From: a bacterium
GTDB taxonomy: Bacteria > Atribacterota > JS1 > SB-45 > 34-128
Direction of reading: 5' to 3'
NCBI GenBank assembly: GCA_018903015.1
Contig: JAHIPR010000222.1
Location: 1 to 17,742, forward strand
Length of the DNA stretch: 17,742 bases
Below are positions 7,863-16,072 of this stretch, piece by piece. The position numbers and the translations under genes are program-made. Below the pieces are notes generated by a model. That model searched no databases, was not told where the DNA came from, and was given only the letters and a program-made list of their open reading frames with translations. Every line of letters starts with the position of its first letter. Within the stretch, counting starts at the first letter, position 1.

Positions 7863-8907
7863 AATTTTCTACCCTTTCCCTCTTCTTGATTTTAATATTT
7901 ATTGTCCGTTGAGCTGCAACAAAAAGAACTAAAACCGATTGTAATACTTTTGATATTTCTGCAGGAATATTGGTAAAAAGTTGTATATTTATAGAACCTA
8001 CCTGCAAAGCAGCAAAGATAAAAGCAATTCCAAATATAAAAATAGGTAAATTCCCGGTTATCAAGGCAATGAGTAAACCTGTATAACCATATCCCGGAGA
8101 AAATCCATCCATAAATTTATAAGTCAACCCGAGAACCATTAATCCCCCTGCTAATCCCGCCAATGCTCCACCAATCATCATCGACCTTATCTTTACTTTG
8201 CCAACATCTATCCCGCCTTGTTTGGCAAATAGCTCGTTTTTTCCCACCATAGAGTATTCGTAGCCAAGGATATACTTTTTTCTTATAATCTCAACGAATA
8301 TAAGAATAGCTATAGATATAAAAAATGTATAGGAAAGTGTTAAATTATTTACAGGAGGTATAATAAAATTATCCGGAATATATTCTGTCCGGGGCCAGGT
8401 AGAATCAGGAGCCCTGTAGGGAAAATTAACCATATAAGAGGTAAAAAATATAATTACATAATTACCCATTAAAGTAGTAACAACTTCATCTACTTTTAAG
8501 CGAACCTTTAGTAATGCCGGCCAATACGCCCATAAAGCTCCCGCTGCTGCCGAGAAAGACAAGACAATAATTATATTTAAAAAAGCGAGATGGGTAATAA
8601 AATAAATTGCCAACCAGGCTGCAGAAAAACCACCGAGCAAAAACTGACCTTCCCCCCCTATATTCCACATTCCGGCACTTCCGGGAATACTTACCGCTAA
8701 TGCAGTCAAAATTAACACAAACATTTTATTCAAGGTGGAGAAGAAAGCATTATAATTGCCCACAGAACCTTCTAAAAGATAATAAAAAACATTTAAGGGA
8801 TTTTCTCCACTAAATAATACTATCGTGCTCCAACTGAGTATTATAAGGCCAATAAATAATACCCAACTCCAGGATATGTTTTTTAACATCTTTGTCTTAT
8901 TAAACAA
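7855..8907 (-). CDS. Nucleoside-type ABC transporter permease (NupP/YufP-like), operon 2
   Basis: Long permease partner, 350 residues, with the signature NIGGEGQFLLGG (around residues 82-93) and the coupling region SMVGKNELFAKQGG followed by GGALAGLAGGLMVLG. The start is a TTG at 8905-8907. It has AGGAG nine bases upstream and overlaps the ATPase stop by eight bases. The next ATG, at 8889, has no nearby ribosome binding site. The C-terminus is basic (KIKKRERVENYE) and cytoplasmic. Gene order and overlaps mirror operon 1, though sequence and base composition differ clearly. Confidence 0.92.
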   Translation of the reverse strand: MFNKTKMLKNISWSWVLFIGLIILSWSTIVLFSGENPLNVFYYLLEGSVGNYNAFFSTLNKMFVLILTALAVSIPGSAGMWNIGGEGQFLLGGFSAAWLAIYFITHLAFLNIIIVLSFSAAAGALWAYWPALLKVRLKVDEVVTTLMGNYVIIFFTSYMVNFPYRAPDSTWPRTEYIPDNFIIPPVNNLTLSYTFFISIAILIFVEIIRKKYILGYEYSMVGKNELFAKQGGIDVGKVKIRSMMIGGALAGLAGGLMVLGLTYKFMDGFSPGYGYTGLLIALITGNLPIFIFGIAFIFAALQVGSINIQLFTNIPAEISKVLQSVLVLFVAAQRTINIKIKKRERVENYE

Positions 8908-10429
8908 CGCTTTTTACTCCTGTCATATAAAAACCGATCTCTTTATCTTTATAGCCTTCTTCGGCAAAGAATTCTTTGACTATTTCTCCCCTGTAAAGAA
9001 CTAAAATTCTATCTGACAGGGTCATCAATTCATCTAAATCTTCACTTATTAATAATATCGCTGTCCCTTTTTTACCCAACTCTATTATCTTTTGGTGTAT
9101 TAAAAAATGTGCTCCCACATCAAGGCCTCTGGTAGGTTGAGAAACAACCAATAGTTGAGGGGAGGAGATTAATTCCCTTCCCACCATAAGTTTTTGCATG
9201 TTCCCCCCTGAAAGACTGGCTGTCTTGTCTAAAGGAGAGCTCATCCCCTGAACTCCATACTCGTTAACTATTTTTTGAGCAAATACGGTTGCTTTCTCCC
9301 AATTTAATGAAAAATGTCCGTTCTTAATAAAGTCTTTTCTCTGATAACTCATTATAGAATTTTCTACAATACTTGCCTCTAAAGAAAGGCCAACCTCTAT
9401 TCTATCCTCAGATATATAACTTATCCCTCTTTTGCGCCTTTCCAGAATCGAGGTATCGTTTATGTTTTCACTATCAAACCATATTTCCCCTCCTGTATTT
9501 CTTCTCAATCCTGCTATAATCTCCGCGAGTTCTGGCTGACCATTCCCCTCAACGCCTGCTATTCCTAAAATCTCTCTTCTTCTTATATTAAAAGAAACGT
9601 TTTTTAATATGGATATCTCATTACTTAAAGATACTTTTTTAACTTCCAACAGCTTTTCCTTTGAAATAGAATAACTTTTAGTTTTTAGCGAATCTAATCT
9701 TCTACCTATCATCAGATTGGAAACATCTTCCATGGAAGTGTTTTTTGTTTCTAATGTTGATACTCCTTTCCCTTTGCGTAAGACAGTAATTCTATCAGCA
9801 ATACTGAACACTTCTTTTAATCTATGTGATATAAAAACAATGGTCTTTCCCTCAGACCTTAAATTTTTTAAGAAATTTAGAAAACCTTCTATCTCATTTG
9901 GTGCAAGAACAGTAGTCGGTTCATCAAGTATTAAAATGTTTGCTCCTCTAAAAAGTGCTTTTAATATCTCCACTTTCTGTTGCAATCCTATGGGAAGTTC
10001 ATTTACTTTTTTATATAAATCCAGATCCATTCCAAGTTGTTTTAAAAACACTTTGGTTGCTTTTTCTGCCTTCTCAAAATTTATATTCCAGGCATAACTG
10101 GTAAATGGTCTTTCATTACCAATTATGATATTTTCAAGAACGGTAAAGTCCGGTACCAGCATAAAATGTTGATGAACCATTCCTATCCCATAATTTATGG
10201 CATGTTTAGGATGATGTATAAATTTTTTCTCACTATTTATATAGATGTCCCCTTCGTCAGGTTTAACCAACCCATAAAGTATATTCATCAGGGTAGTTTT
10301 CCCAGCAGCATTTTCTCCTACTAAGGCGTGTATCTCTCCTTTGCTGAGAGAAAAATCTGCTCCTCGTAGAGCAACAATACCTCCTTGATAGGTTTTATGA
10401 ATGTTCTCCATATTAATTACGGGTTGCAC
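8900..10429 (-). CDS. Nucleoside-type ABC transporter double ATPase (NupO/YufO-like), operon 2
   Basis: Two-domain ABC ATPase of 509 residues. Domain 1 has Walker A GENAAGKTT (about residues 38-46), signature LPIGLQQKVEI (a weakened LSGGQ) and Walker B ILILDEPTTVL. Domain 2 has a degenerate Walker A (GVEGNGQPE), signature LSGGNMQK and LLVVSQPTRGLD without the catalytic glutamate. The start is GTG at 10427-10429, supported by AGGAG nine bases upstream. It energises the permeases of 6966-8907 and follows a terminator-like hairpin behind the binding-protein gene. Confidence 0.94.
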   Translation of the reverse strand: MQPVINMENIHKTYQGGIVALRGADFSLSKGEIHALVGENAAGKTTLMNILYGLVKPDEGDIYINSEKKFIHHPKHAINYGIGMVHQHFMLVPDFTVLENIIIGNERPFTSYAWNINFEKAEKATKVFLKQLGMDLDLYKKVNELPIGLQQKVEILKALFRGANILILDEPTTVLAPNEIEGFLNFLKNLRSEGKTIVFISHRLKEVFSIADRITVLRKGKGVSTLETKNTSMEDVSNLMIGRRLDSLKTKSYSISKEKLLEVKKVSLSNEISILKNVSFNIRRREILGIAGVEGNGQPELAEIIAGLRRNTGGEIWFDSENINDTSILERRKRGISYISEDRIEVGLSLEASIVENSIMSYQRKDFIKNGHFSLNWEKATVFAQKIVNEYGVQGMSSPLDKTASLSGGNMQKLMVGRELISSPQLLVVSQPTRGLDVGAHFLIHQKIIELGKKGTAILLISEDLDELMTLSDRILVLYRGEIVKEFFAEEGYKDKEIGFYMTGVKSVV

Positions 10430-10448
10430 ACAAAATCACTCCTAATTT

Positions 10449-10480
10449 AAAAGTCCTCTGGCCGAAACCAGAGGACTTTT
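10449..10480 (-). terminator. 13-bp perfect hairpin with U-tract behind the operon 2 binding-protein gene
   Basis: AAAAGTCCTCTGG (10449-10461) pairs perfectly with CCAGAGGACTTTT (10468-10480) around a six-base loop. On the minus strand the stem ends in UUUU followed by AAAUU, giving an intrinsic-terminator shape. The plus strand is even more terminator-like. It lies between the binding-protein gene and the ATPase gene, so partial termination would lower ABC expression relative to the binding protein. It holds the same position as the unrelated hairpin in operon 1. Confidence 0.8.
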
Positions 10481-10485
10481 TATCT

Positions 10486-11484
10486 TTATTTCAAATAAGT
10501 ATCTACTTCAATTTCTCCATTAGCAACTTTTTCAATTATTTCTACTATTCGCTCATATACTCCTGCCGGGACAATATCCATGAAGTAATCATTAAAGGCA
10601 AGTCCAATTCCGTTATTTGCTACATTAAACACATGAGTTGTCCCTTTTTCTAATTTCCCGTTTATAGCTTCTTCTATGATATTATAAACAGCAGTATCAA
10701 CTCTCTTTAACATACTTGAAACTATGTACCCGGGTTGCAAATAACCTTGATCTGTATCTACGCCTATGCCATAGAATGAATATGAACTAGCTGCCTCTAA
10801 TATTCCCAGACCGGTAGGTCCGGCAGCCTGAAATATTACATCTGCTCCATCTTTAAAGGTTATATACGCGGTCTCTTTACCTTTTGCGGGGTCAAAATGT
10901 GTTCCCGCATACCTTGCGACAATCTTTATTGATGGATCAATATATTTTACTCCCTGCTCAAATCCCACTTGGTAATCCCTTATAACCGGCCAATCTGCAC
11001 CACCGACAAAACCTACAATTTTTTCAGGATTTATCATTTTTAAGGAAGTTTTTGTGGTAAGCATAGCAGCAAGAGAACCAGCTAAAAATGCCCCTTCGTT
11101 CTGTTTAAATACTACTGATATCATGCCTGGTAAGTCACTTACACCATCGATATAAACATAGGTCTTATCAGGATATTCTTTCATAGCTTGCTCGAGTTCT
11201 TTATCAAAGAAATATCCAGGATCTGCAAATATCACATCATAGTGAGAAGCTGCTGCTTTTAATGTATCATAGTAAATAGCAGGATCCATATGGCATTCAA
11301 ATATTTTGTAAGTTATTCCAAAATCTTTCTCGGCTTTCTGTATTCCAAAATAAGCCATATCTGTAAATCCCCTATCGCCAATAGCATCACTTGCCACAAT
11401 AGCTACGGTTGGTTTTGCTGCAAATGCTGAAATAGAAAATATCAGTAGAAAAAGAAGCATAAAAATCACACTATATCTTTTCAT
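10486..11484 (-). CDS. BMP-family (PnrA-like) nucleoside-binding protein, operon 2
   Basis: Exported binding protein of 332 residues. A classical signal peptide (residues 1-22, ending SAFA before A) has no lipobox cysteine. BMP motifs follow: DAIGDRGFTD (33-42), FADPGYFFD (87-94), KQNEGAFLAGSLAA (127-140), GVDTDQ (241-246) and SSMLKRVD (256-263). The last two include the aspartate and lysine positions that hold ribose in PnrA-type proteins, so a nucleoside-like ligand is likely. I start it at the ATG of 11482-11484, which has AAAGGAGGTG about six bases upstream. An ATG at 11505 is in frame but lies inside the amidase gene. The start overlaps that gene by 14 bases. Confidence 0.93.
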   Translation of the reverse strand: MKRYSVIFMLLFLLIFSISAFAAKPTVAIVASDAIGDRGFTDMAYFGIQKAEKDFGITYKIFECHMDPAIYYDTLKAAASHYDVIFADPGYFFDKELEQAMKEYPDKTYVYIDGVSDLPGMISVVFKQNEGAFLAGSLAAMLTTKTSLKMINPEKIVGFVGGADWPVIRDYQVGFEQGVKYIDPSIKIVARYAGTHFDPAKGKETAYITFKDGADVIFQAAGPTGLGILEAASSYSFYGIGVDTDQGYLQPGYIVSSMLKRVDTAVYNIIEEAINGKLEKGTTHVFNVANNGIGLAFNDYFMDIVPAGVYERIVEIIEKVANGEIEVDTYLK

Positions 11485-12541
11485 TTTTTTCACCTCCTTT
11501 CCCATTTTTTTTTACGGACAGTTTTCGGTTTTTTTCTGAATAAAAAGAATAGAAGTGTTTTCTCTTAAGTTTTTTTATCTTTTCCCTAAGTATTTTTTGA
11601 TCTATATATTGTCTGTTTTTTAAATCTGGCGGAAAGATGGATTTACTATATACATCTTTATACATTTCTGTTCTCAAATGAAGTAAACTGAACATATTTG
11701 TGGCGGTTCGGTAGGCTCTAAGGCTTTTTATATATATGGGAGCAACTACTATTTGTTCAGATGGTCCAGCAGGAGACTGGGCAATTATACGCCCCTCAAA
11801 ATCAATTATCATGCTATTCCCTACCCAGGAGTAGGGGGGATGATTTCGATAGGAAGAACCAAGACTGCAGGCAATAATATATACAGAATTCTCAATAGCG
11901 CGAGCCCTATTAATCACTCTCCAAACATCGGTAGGTGTAACCCCGCCCCATGGCTCCATATAAGCAGAAGGAATTATAATTATCTCCGCGCCTTTCAATG
12001 ATAGTTTCCGAGTTACTTCAGGAAATCTATTATCGTAGCATATTTCTACTCCGATATTACCTATTTCGGTATGAGCGACCGGAAAAATATCTTCATCGTA
12101 ATCTTTTAAATCATGAGGACTATAAACCGGTTCTAAAGGCAGAAAAGGATTGGCCTTTCTGTATCTTAAGATAACTCCGTTCGGGCCGACTACCAGGCTT
12201 GTGTTAAAGACCGCTTTTGGCCATTTTTCTGTTTTTTCAATGAAGGAGCCAATATTTATAAATAGGTTATATTCCTTGGCTTTATCTATAAATTCATCAA
12301 TATAATCGTTGTTTTCGGGAATTGCAATATTTTTGAGCAAATCTGAGGAATTATTTGTAGTTATAGGAGTTAATGAAAATTCAGGAAATGTTATTAGTTT
12401 TACCGGGAGATAATCATTGTATCCATTCACCACATTGTCAATCATGCCCAGCATTTTGTCTGCTCTTTTTTTAATATCTTTTCTTTTATCTATAATCTCA
12501 AAATCACATTGACAACATGCAGCTAAAAATATTTCTTGCAT
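11471..12541 (-). CDS. Nitrilase-superfamily carbon-nitrogen hydrolase (amidase)
   Basis: Cytoplasmic C-N hydrolase, 356 residues. The catalytic triad is visible: E54 (FPEFSLTP), K129 (YRKANPF) and C168 (GVEICYDNRFPE). A further conserved block, IIIPSAYMEPWGGVTPTDVW, follows around residues 189-208. Family members cleave amides, carbamoyl groups or, rarely, nitriles; the substrate cannot be read from sequence. The basic C-terminal tail of about 50 residues is longer than the bare domain needs. AGGAG lies upstream of the ATG. It sits between the kinase and the binding-protein gene and overlaps the latter, so it is probably a step in breakdown of the imported ligand, such as hydrolysis of a ureido or amide intermediate (inference). 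Confidence 0.88.
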   Translation of the reverse strand: MQEIFLAACCQCDFEIIDKRKDIKKRADKMLGMIDNVVNGYNDYLPVKLITFPEFSLTPITTNNSSDLLKNIAIPENNDYIDEFIDKAKEYNLFINIGSFIEKTEKWPKAVFNTSLVVGPNGVILRYRKANPFLPLEPVYSPHDLKDYDEDIFPVAHTEIGNIGVEICYDNRFPEVTRKLSLKGAEIIIIPSAYMEPWGGVTPTDVWRVINRARAIENSVYIIACSLGSSYRNHPPYSWVGNSMIIDFEGRIIAQSPAGPSEQIVVAPIYIKSLRAYRTATNMFSLLHLRTEMYKDVYSKSIFPPDLKNRQYIDQKILREKIKKLKRKHFYSFYSEKNRKLSVKKNGKGGEKNEKI

Positions 12542-12623
12542 CAGCTGTTAATCTCCTTTTCCGTCTCTTCTTTTTCTGCAAATATATTTATTAACACGTT
12601 CAATTTTATAAATAATTTATAAA

Positions 12624-13586
12624 TTACTCTTTTCGTTTCTTATCTTTAAAAGAATTGATTAATTTATTTATTTCTATGGAATTTGGCAACGCCTTGGTTG
12701 TCCCAACTTTTTGTAGAGTAGTTTCTGCAAAGGAAATTGCAAATTCACCGCACTTATTCGGTGTAAAACCTGATAAAGTACCATATATTATCGCTGCATC
12801 AAATGCATCTCCTGCTCCGCTGGTGTCAATAACTTTTATTTCGTGAGCTGGTAATTGAAAAAGCTTTTCTTTGGAAAAATAGGAACAGCCCTGATTGCCT
12901 TTTTTTACCCATATTACTTGAACGCCTTTCTGAAGAATATTTGAAGCTGATTTTTTCATATCTTCATCTTCTCCAAGTAATTGCAGTTCTTTTTCGTTAG
13001 GGATAAAGACGTTTACATATTTAAATATATGTTCAAAGGCATCTTTTATCTCCTTAGAAATTTTCCACTCTGGTAATCGTAAATTTGGATCTAAAAATAC
13101 CTTTCCTCCGTTTTCAAATACCCGTTCAGCTAATTTTATGGCTGTTTCCCTGCTTTCTTTGCCTTCTGCAACAACGACCCCTGATATGTAAAGAAAGTTA
13201 AGTAATTCTATTTCGTTAATTTCTTTTTCCTTAATATGTAAATCAGCGGCATCACCTCTTACAGCTATCCATCTTTTTTCTCCGCCCGGGGATATGAGAC
13301 CTACAGTTAATCCTGTTGAATAATCGGAAAAATATAAATGCCTAGTATTAATTCCCATATCTTCAAAATATTTTTTAATAAAATCACCAAATATATCCTT
13401 TCCAAGCTTGCTGATCATGGTTATATTAAATCCCAGTTTATGGAGTGCAACTGCTACATTCCCTCCACCTCCACCATGATTAATAATCACACTTGAACTG
13501 AAAGAGCATCCACCTTTTACCGGTAATTCCTTAATGGGGATAAGTATATCGAGGTTACAATCCCCAAAACAAAGAATTTTTTTCAT
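12624..13586 (-). CDS. PfkB-family sugar or nucleoside kinase
   Basis: Ribokinase-fold kinase, 320 residues. The N-terminal substrate loop has GDCNLDIL (8-15) and HGGGGGNVAVAL (37-48), the first PfkB signature. A lid-like segment contains GLISPGGEKRW (96-106), and DPNLR lies at 167-171. The ATP-site and catalytic motif DTSGAGDAF (254-262) carries the general base D260. The family phosphorylates ribose, deoxyribose, KDG, fructose-1-P, pseudouridine or purine nucleosides. No feature fixes the substrate here, but an imported nucleoside or its sugar is likely given the transporter. It probably makes the phosphorylated substrate for the adjacent BtpA proteins. Start ATG at 13584-13586, with AAGGGAAGAAG upstream. 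Confidence 0.92.
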   Translation of the reverse strand: MKKILCFGDCNLDILIPIKELPVKGGCSFSSSVIINHGGGGGNVAVALHKLGFNITMISKLGKDIFGDFIKKYFEDMGINTRHLYFSDYSTGLTVGLISPGGEKRWIAVRGDAADLHIKEKEINEIELLNFLYISGVVVAEGKESRETAIKLAERVFENGGKVFLDPNLRLPEWKISKEIKDAFEHIFKYVNVFIPNEKELQLLGEDEDMKKSASNILQKGVQVIWVKKGNQGCSYFSKEKLFQLPAHEIKVIDTSGAGDAFDAAIIYGTLSGFTPNKCGEFAISFAETTLQKVGTTKALPNSIEINKLINSFKDKKRKE

Positions 13587-13618
13587 TGTTTTTCTTCTTC
13601 CCTTGAATTTATTTTTAC

Positions 13619-14440
13619 CTAAGCTTTCTTTCTTATTTTTGATACTTCCGACAAAAGTTCGGAAACTCTTTCTAAACTTACTTCATTGGTAGATTTGCCT
13701 TCGTACTTCATGCTGGTTCCTGTTACTGCTCCGTCGGCGTATTCTAAAAGTTCTTCCGCATTATTAACATTAAGTCCACTGCCAACAAGAACCGGGAAAT
13801 CCTCAAGAACTGCTTTTACTTTCTTTATGTCTTTTAAGGGTGTTGGAAATCCTGTGTGCTTACCACTTATTAATATTGCATCTGCAAGAAAATAGGCAGC
13901 ATCATAGGCAGATTCTTCGATTGGTCTTTGGGCAAGAGGAGCAGAATGTTTTATGTGGATATCTGCAAAAATTTTAATTGTCGGATCTAAAAATTTCCTA
14001 AACCTGAGGATATCGTGAGGTCTTCTTAATACTAAGCCCGAAACATCCACTGCAGCTTCTGTAAAAAATGTTGCCCTAATAAACTTAGCTCCTACGACAT
14101 GTGCAACTGCAATAGAAGATATAGGGTCAGACAAAATACATATTCCTAAAGGGATATTTGGAAATTCTTTTTTTATCTCTCTTGCTACTACAGCTATTGA
14201 GGCAACTGTCTCAGGTGGTGCTGTATCCGGAAAATATGAAGGATCATTAAAATTTTCAACTTCAAGACCATTTATTCCACCTTTTACTAAAGCATCAGCA
14301 TCTTTCAAGGCTGCCTCTATAACTTTATCAAGGCCTAAACCATCATATACCGGAGAACCGGGTAAAGGTTTAAGGTGTAACATCCCGATTATAGGTTTGT
14401 TTACACCAAATAAGTTTTGAAATTCTTCTAATTTTGTCAT
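13619..14440 (-). CDS. BtpA/SgcQ-family TIM-barrel protein, copy 1
   Basis: 273 residues, the full length expected for the BtpA/SgcQ family. Visible family blocks are IGMLHLKPLPGSPVYDG (18-34), GINGLEVENF, GAKFIRATFF, ADIHIKHSAPLAQRPIEE and the phosphate-binding loop LVGSGLNVNN (around 217-226). The family is named after a cyanobacterial protein affecting photosystem I, but SgcQ lies in an E. coli sugar operon. The fold and phosphate loop suggest an enzyme acting on a phosphorylated sugar or nucleotide; no reaction is established to my knowledge. It is followed by the kinase gene after 32 bases and preceded 12 bases earlier by a paralogue. AAGGAG precedes the ATG. Confidence 0.9.
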   Translation of the reverse strand: MTKLEEFQNLFGVNKPIIGMLHLKPLPGSPVYDGLGLDKVIEAALKDADALVKGGINGLEVENFNDPSYFPDTAPPETVASIAVVAREIKKEFPNIPLGICILSDPISSIAVAHVVGAKFIRATFFTEAAVDVSGLVLRRPHDILRFRKFLDPTIKIFADIHIKHSAPLAQRPIEESAYDAAYFLADAILISGKHTGFPTPLKDIKKVKAVLEDFPVLVGSGLNVNNAEELLEYADGAVTGTSMKYEGKSTNEVSLERVSELLSEVSKIRKKA

Positions 14441-14452
14441 TTAGTTTCTCCT

Positions 14453-15265
14453 TTATAATTTTTGTCTATAATTTTTAATTTTTTCCATAAACTTAGAAAC
14501 ACTAATAGAATCCGGCTCGGCCTCAACCTCTCCTCCTTTGTTTAAACCTGTGGTTACTATTATTGCATCAATATAAGGCAAATAATTATCTACATTCTCA
14601 ATAGTTACTCCACTACCAACAACAAGAGGAACTTCGGGCAGGGCTTTTTTTACTCTGACCACATCATCAACTTCTGTTTCTCCTCCGGTTTTTCTGCCAG
14701 TTATGATAATCGCGTTGGCAAGTCCTCTATAATAAGCATCTTCAGCGGCATATTCAATGGGACGTTGAGATAAAGGATAACTATGTTTTATGTGAACATC
14801 GGCAAAAAATTTTACATCTGACTCTAAAAATTTCCTATATCTAAGGGCCTCCGCTGCAATGCTTTCCATTATGCCAGTATCTACAACATATGTCTCGGTA
14901 TAATAAGGAATCCTGATAAACTCTGCCCCAATAGCTTTTGAAATCGCGATACCGGCTATAGCATCACTCTGAAGTACACATATTCCGATTGGAACGCTTA
15001 TGCTTTCTTTTATTTCCTTTGCTATATAGGTCATTGCGGCTACGACTTCGGGTCCGACTTTCTTTAAAAACATCTTATCCCCAAAATTTTCTACTATAAT
15101 TCCGTCTATGCCATTTTCTGTCACCACTTTTGCTCTTTTTATAGCTTGTTTTGATATTTCTTTTACGGATGCGCCATCATAACATGGTGCGCCCGGTAAA
15201 GGTGAAAGGTGAACTACGCCTATAACAGGAATCTTTACCTTAAACAATTTTTCAAACATATCCAT
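14453..15265 (-). CDS. BtpA/SgcQ-family TIM-barrel protein, copy 2
   Basis: 270 residues, aligned over its whole length with the downstream gene. Shared blocks include IGVVHLSPLPGAPCYDG, GIDGIIVENFGD, GAEFIRIPYYTE, ADVHIKHSYPLSQRPIE and the phosphate loop VVGSGVTIENVDNYL (around 220-234). Differences are concentrated after the first blocks and in the C-terminal third, so the pair may act on different substrates or form a heteromer. AAGGAG precedes the ATG at 15263-15265. It is the first structural gene after the regulator, which suggests a core step of the pathway rather than an accessory role. Confidence 0.9.
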   Translation of the reverse strand: MDMFEKLFKVKIPVIGVVHLSPLPGAPCYDGASVKEISKQAIKRAKVVTENGIDGIIVENFGDKMFLKKVGPEVVAAMTYIAKEIKESISVPIGICVLQSDAIAGIAISKAIGAEFIRIPYYTETYVVDTGIMESIAAEALRYRKFLESDVKFFADVHIKHSYPLSQRPIEYAAEDAYYRGLANAIIITGRKTGGETEVDDVVRVKKALPEVPLVVGSGVTIENVDNYLPYIDAIIVTTGLNKGGEVEAEPDSISVSKFMEKIKNYRQKL

Positions 15266-15286
15266 AATTTTATCTCCTTATCTATT

Positions 15287-16000
15287 TTATTTGGATAATT
15301 GAATCTCGTAGTTATATTTATCCGGAAGAAAAAGCACTCTTACAAATTCAATGGGAATATCTTTCATTATGCAAGTAGTCCTTTTCATAAGCAATAAAGG
15401 AGCTCCTCTCTTTATCCCCATAATTTTTGCAACATCAGCAGAGGCAGCAGTTGCTCCCAATGTCTCAGACGCTCTTTCTATTTTAAATCCAAGTTTTTCT
15501 TCAAGTATTTGGTAAAGAGAAAGGCAATTTAAATCCATCTCGAAAATTTCTGGAAACCTCTCACAGGGGAAATACGAGATGTTAAGCGAAAAAATTTTAT
15601 CATCAACAAATCTCAATCTTTCTGCTTTTATAACTTTTTCTTTATCATTTATTTTAAGATTCTGAGCTACCTCATGATCTGACTGAACAATTTCTCTTTT
15701 TATTAACTTAACCCCTGGCGTATAACCTAAATCACGTATTTCTTCAGTAAAACTTCTTAACTTTCCTAAGGGTTGACTTATGCGTCTGAAAGATACAAAG
15801 GTCCCTTTGCCTTGCTCTCTGTTGAGAATCCCTTCATTGACCAATTCCATTATGCCTTGCCTTATAGTCATCCTACCGATGTTTAACTTTTTTGCCATTT
15901 CCCTTTCCGGAGGAATTTTATCTCCGCGTTTCAAATGGCGGCTTTTGATTAAAGCTAAGATATGTTCTTTTACTTGTTGATATAAAAAGAAATTGCTCAT
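15287..16000 (-). CDS. GntR/HutC-family transcriptional regulator
   Basis: 237 residues. An N-terminal winged helix-turn-helix (about residues 1-70, with GDKIPPEREMAKKLNIGRMT and GKGTFVS) is followed by a UTRA effector domain (about 90-235). The UTRA domain shows RLRFVDDKIFSLNISYFP and RTTCIMKDIPIEFVR. HutC-subfamily proteins are usually repressors released by a small phosphorylated or catabolic intermediate. It heads operon 2 and has a consensus promoter and a HutC-like operator directly upstream, so autorepression with induction by a pathway intermediate is likely. AGGAG lies seven bases before the ATG. Confidence 0.94.
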   Translation of the reverse strand: MSNFFLYQQVKEHILALIKSRHLKRGDKIPPEREMAKKLNIGRMTIRQGIMELVNEGILNREQGKGTFVSFRRISQPLGKLRSFTEEIRDLGYTPGVKLIKREIVQSDHEVAQNLKINDKEKVIKAERLRFVDDKIFSLNISYFPCERFPEIFEMDLNCLSLYQILEEKLGFKIERASETLGATAASADVAKIMGIKRGAPLLLMKRTTCIMKDIPIEFVRVLFLPDKYNYEIQLSK

Positions 16001-16023
16001 CGCATTCTCCTGTGGATGATAAT

Positions 16024-16043
16024 TGGTCTATACCTCTTGACCA
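16024..16043. promoter_or_regulatory. Putative GntR/HutC operator upstream of operon 2
   Basis: TGGTCTATACCT (16024-16035) matches the known NagR/DasR-type site TGGTCTAGACCA at 10 of 12 bases. It is also the left part of a 20-bp dyad, TGGTC-N10-GACCA (16024-16043). It lies just downstream of the -10 box, over the expected transcription start, a typical repressor position. Symmetry and match are seen; binding by the adjacent regulator is inferred. Confidence 0.65.
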
Positions 16044-16044
16044 T

Positions 16045-16072
16045 AATATAACTTTTTTATATATCCTGTCAA
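16045..16072 (-). promoter_or_regulatory. Sigma-70-type promoter of operon 2
   Basis: On the minus strand, TTGACA (16067-16072) and TATATT (16045-16050) are separated by 16 bases. This is a perfect -35 and a five-of-six -10. Transcription would start near 16038, inside the putative operator, and run through the regulator to the permease genes. No other good promoter was seen within the operon. Confidence 0.75.

Noticed and set aside
12605..12623. TTTATAAA-TAA-TTTATAAA hairpin after the PfkB gene
   Set aside because: All A-T pairs with a three-base loop, in AT-rich spacer; too weak to call a terminator.
12624..13586. Naming the kinase a pseudouridine kinase or ribokinase
   Set aside because: Substrate-defining residues cannot be judged by eye and no PsuG or ribose-pathway partner is present.
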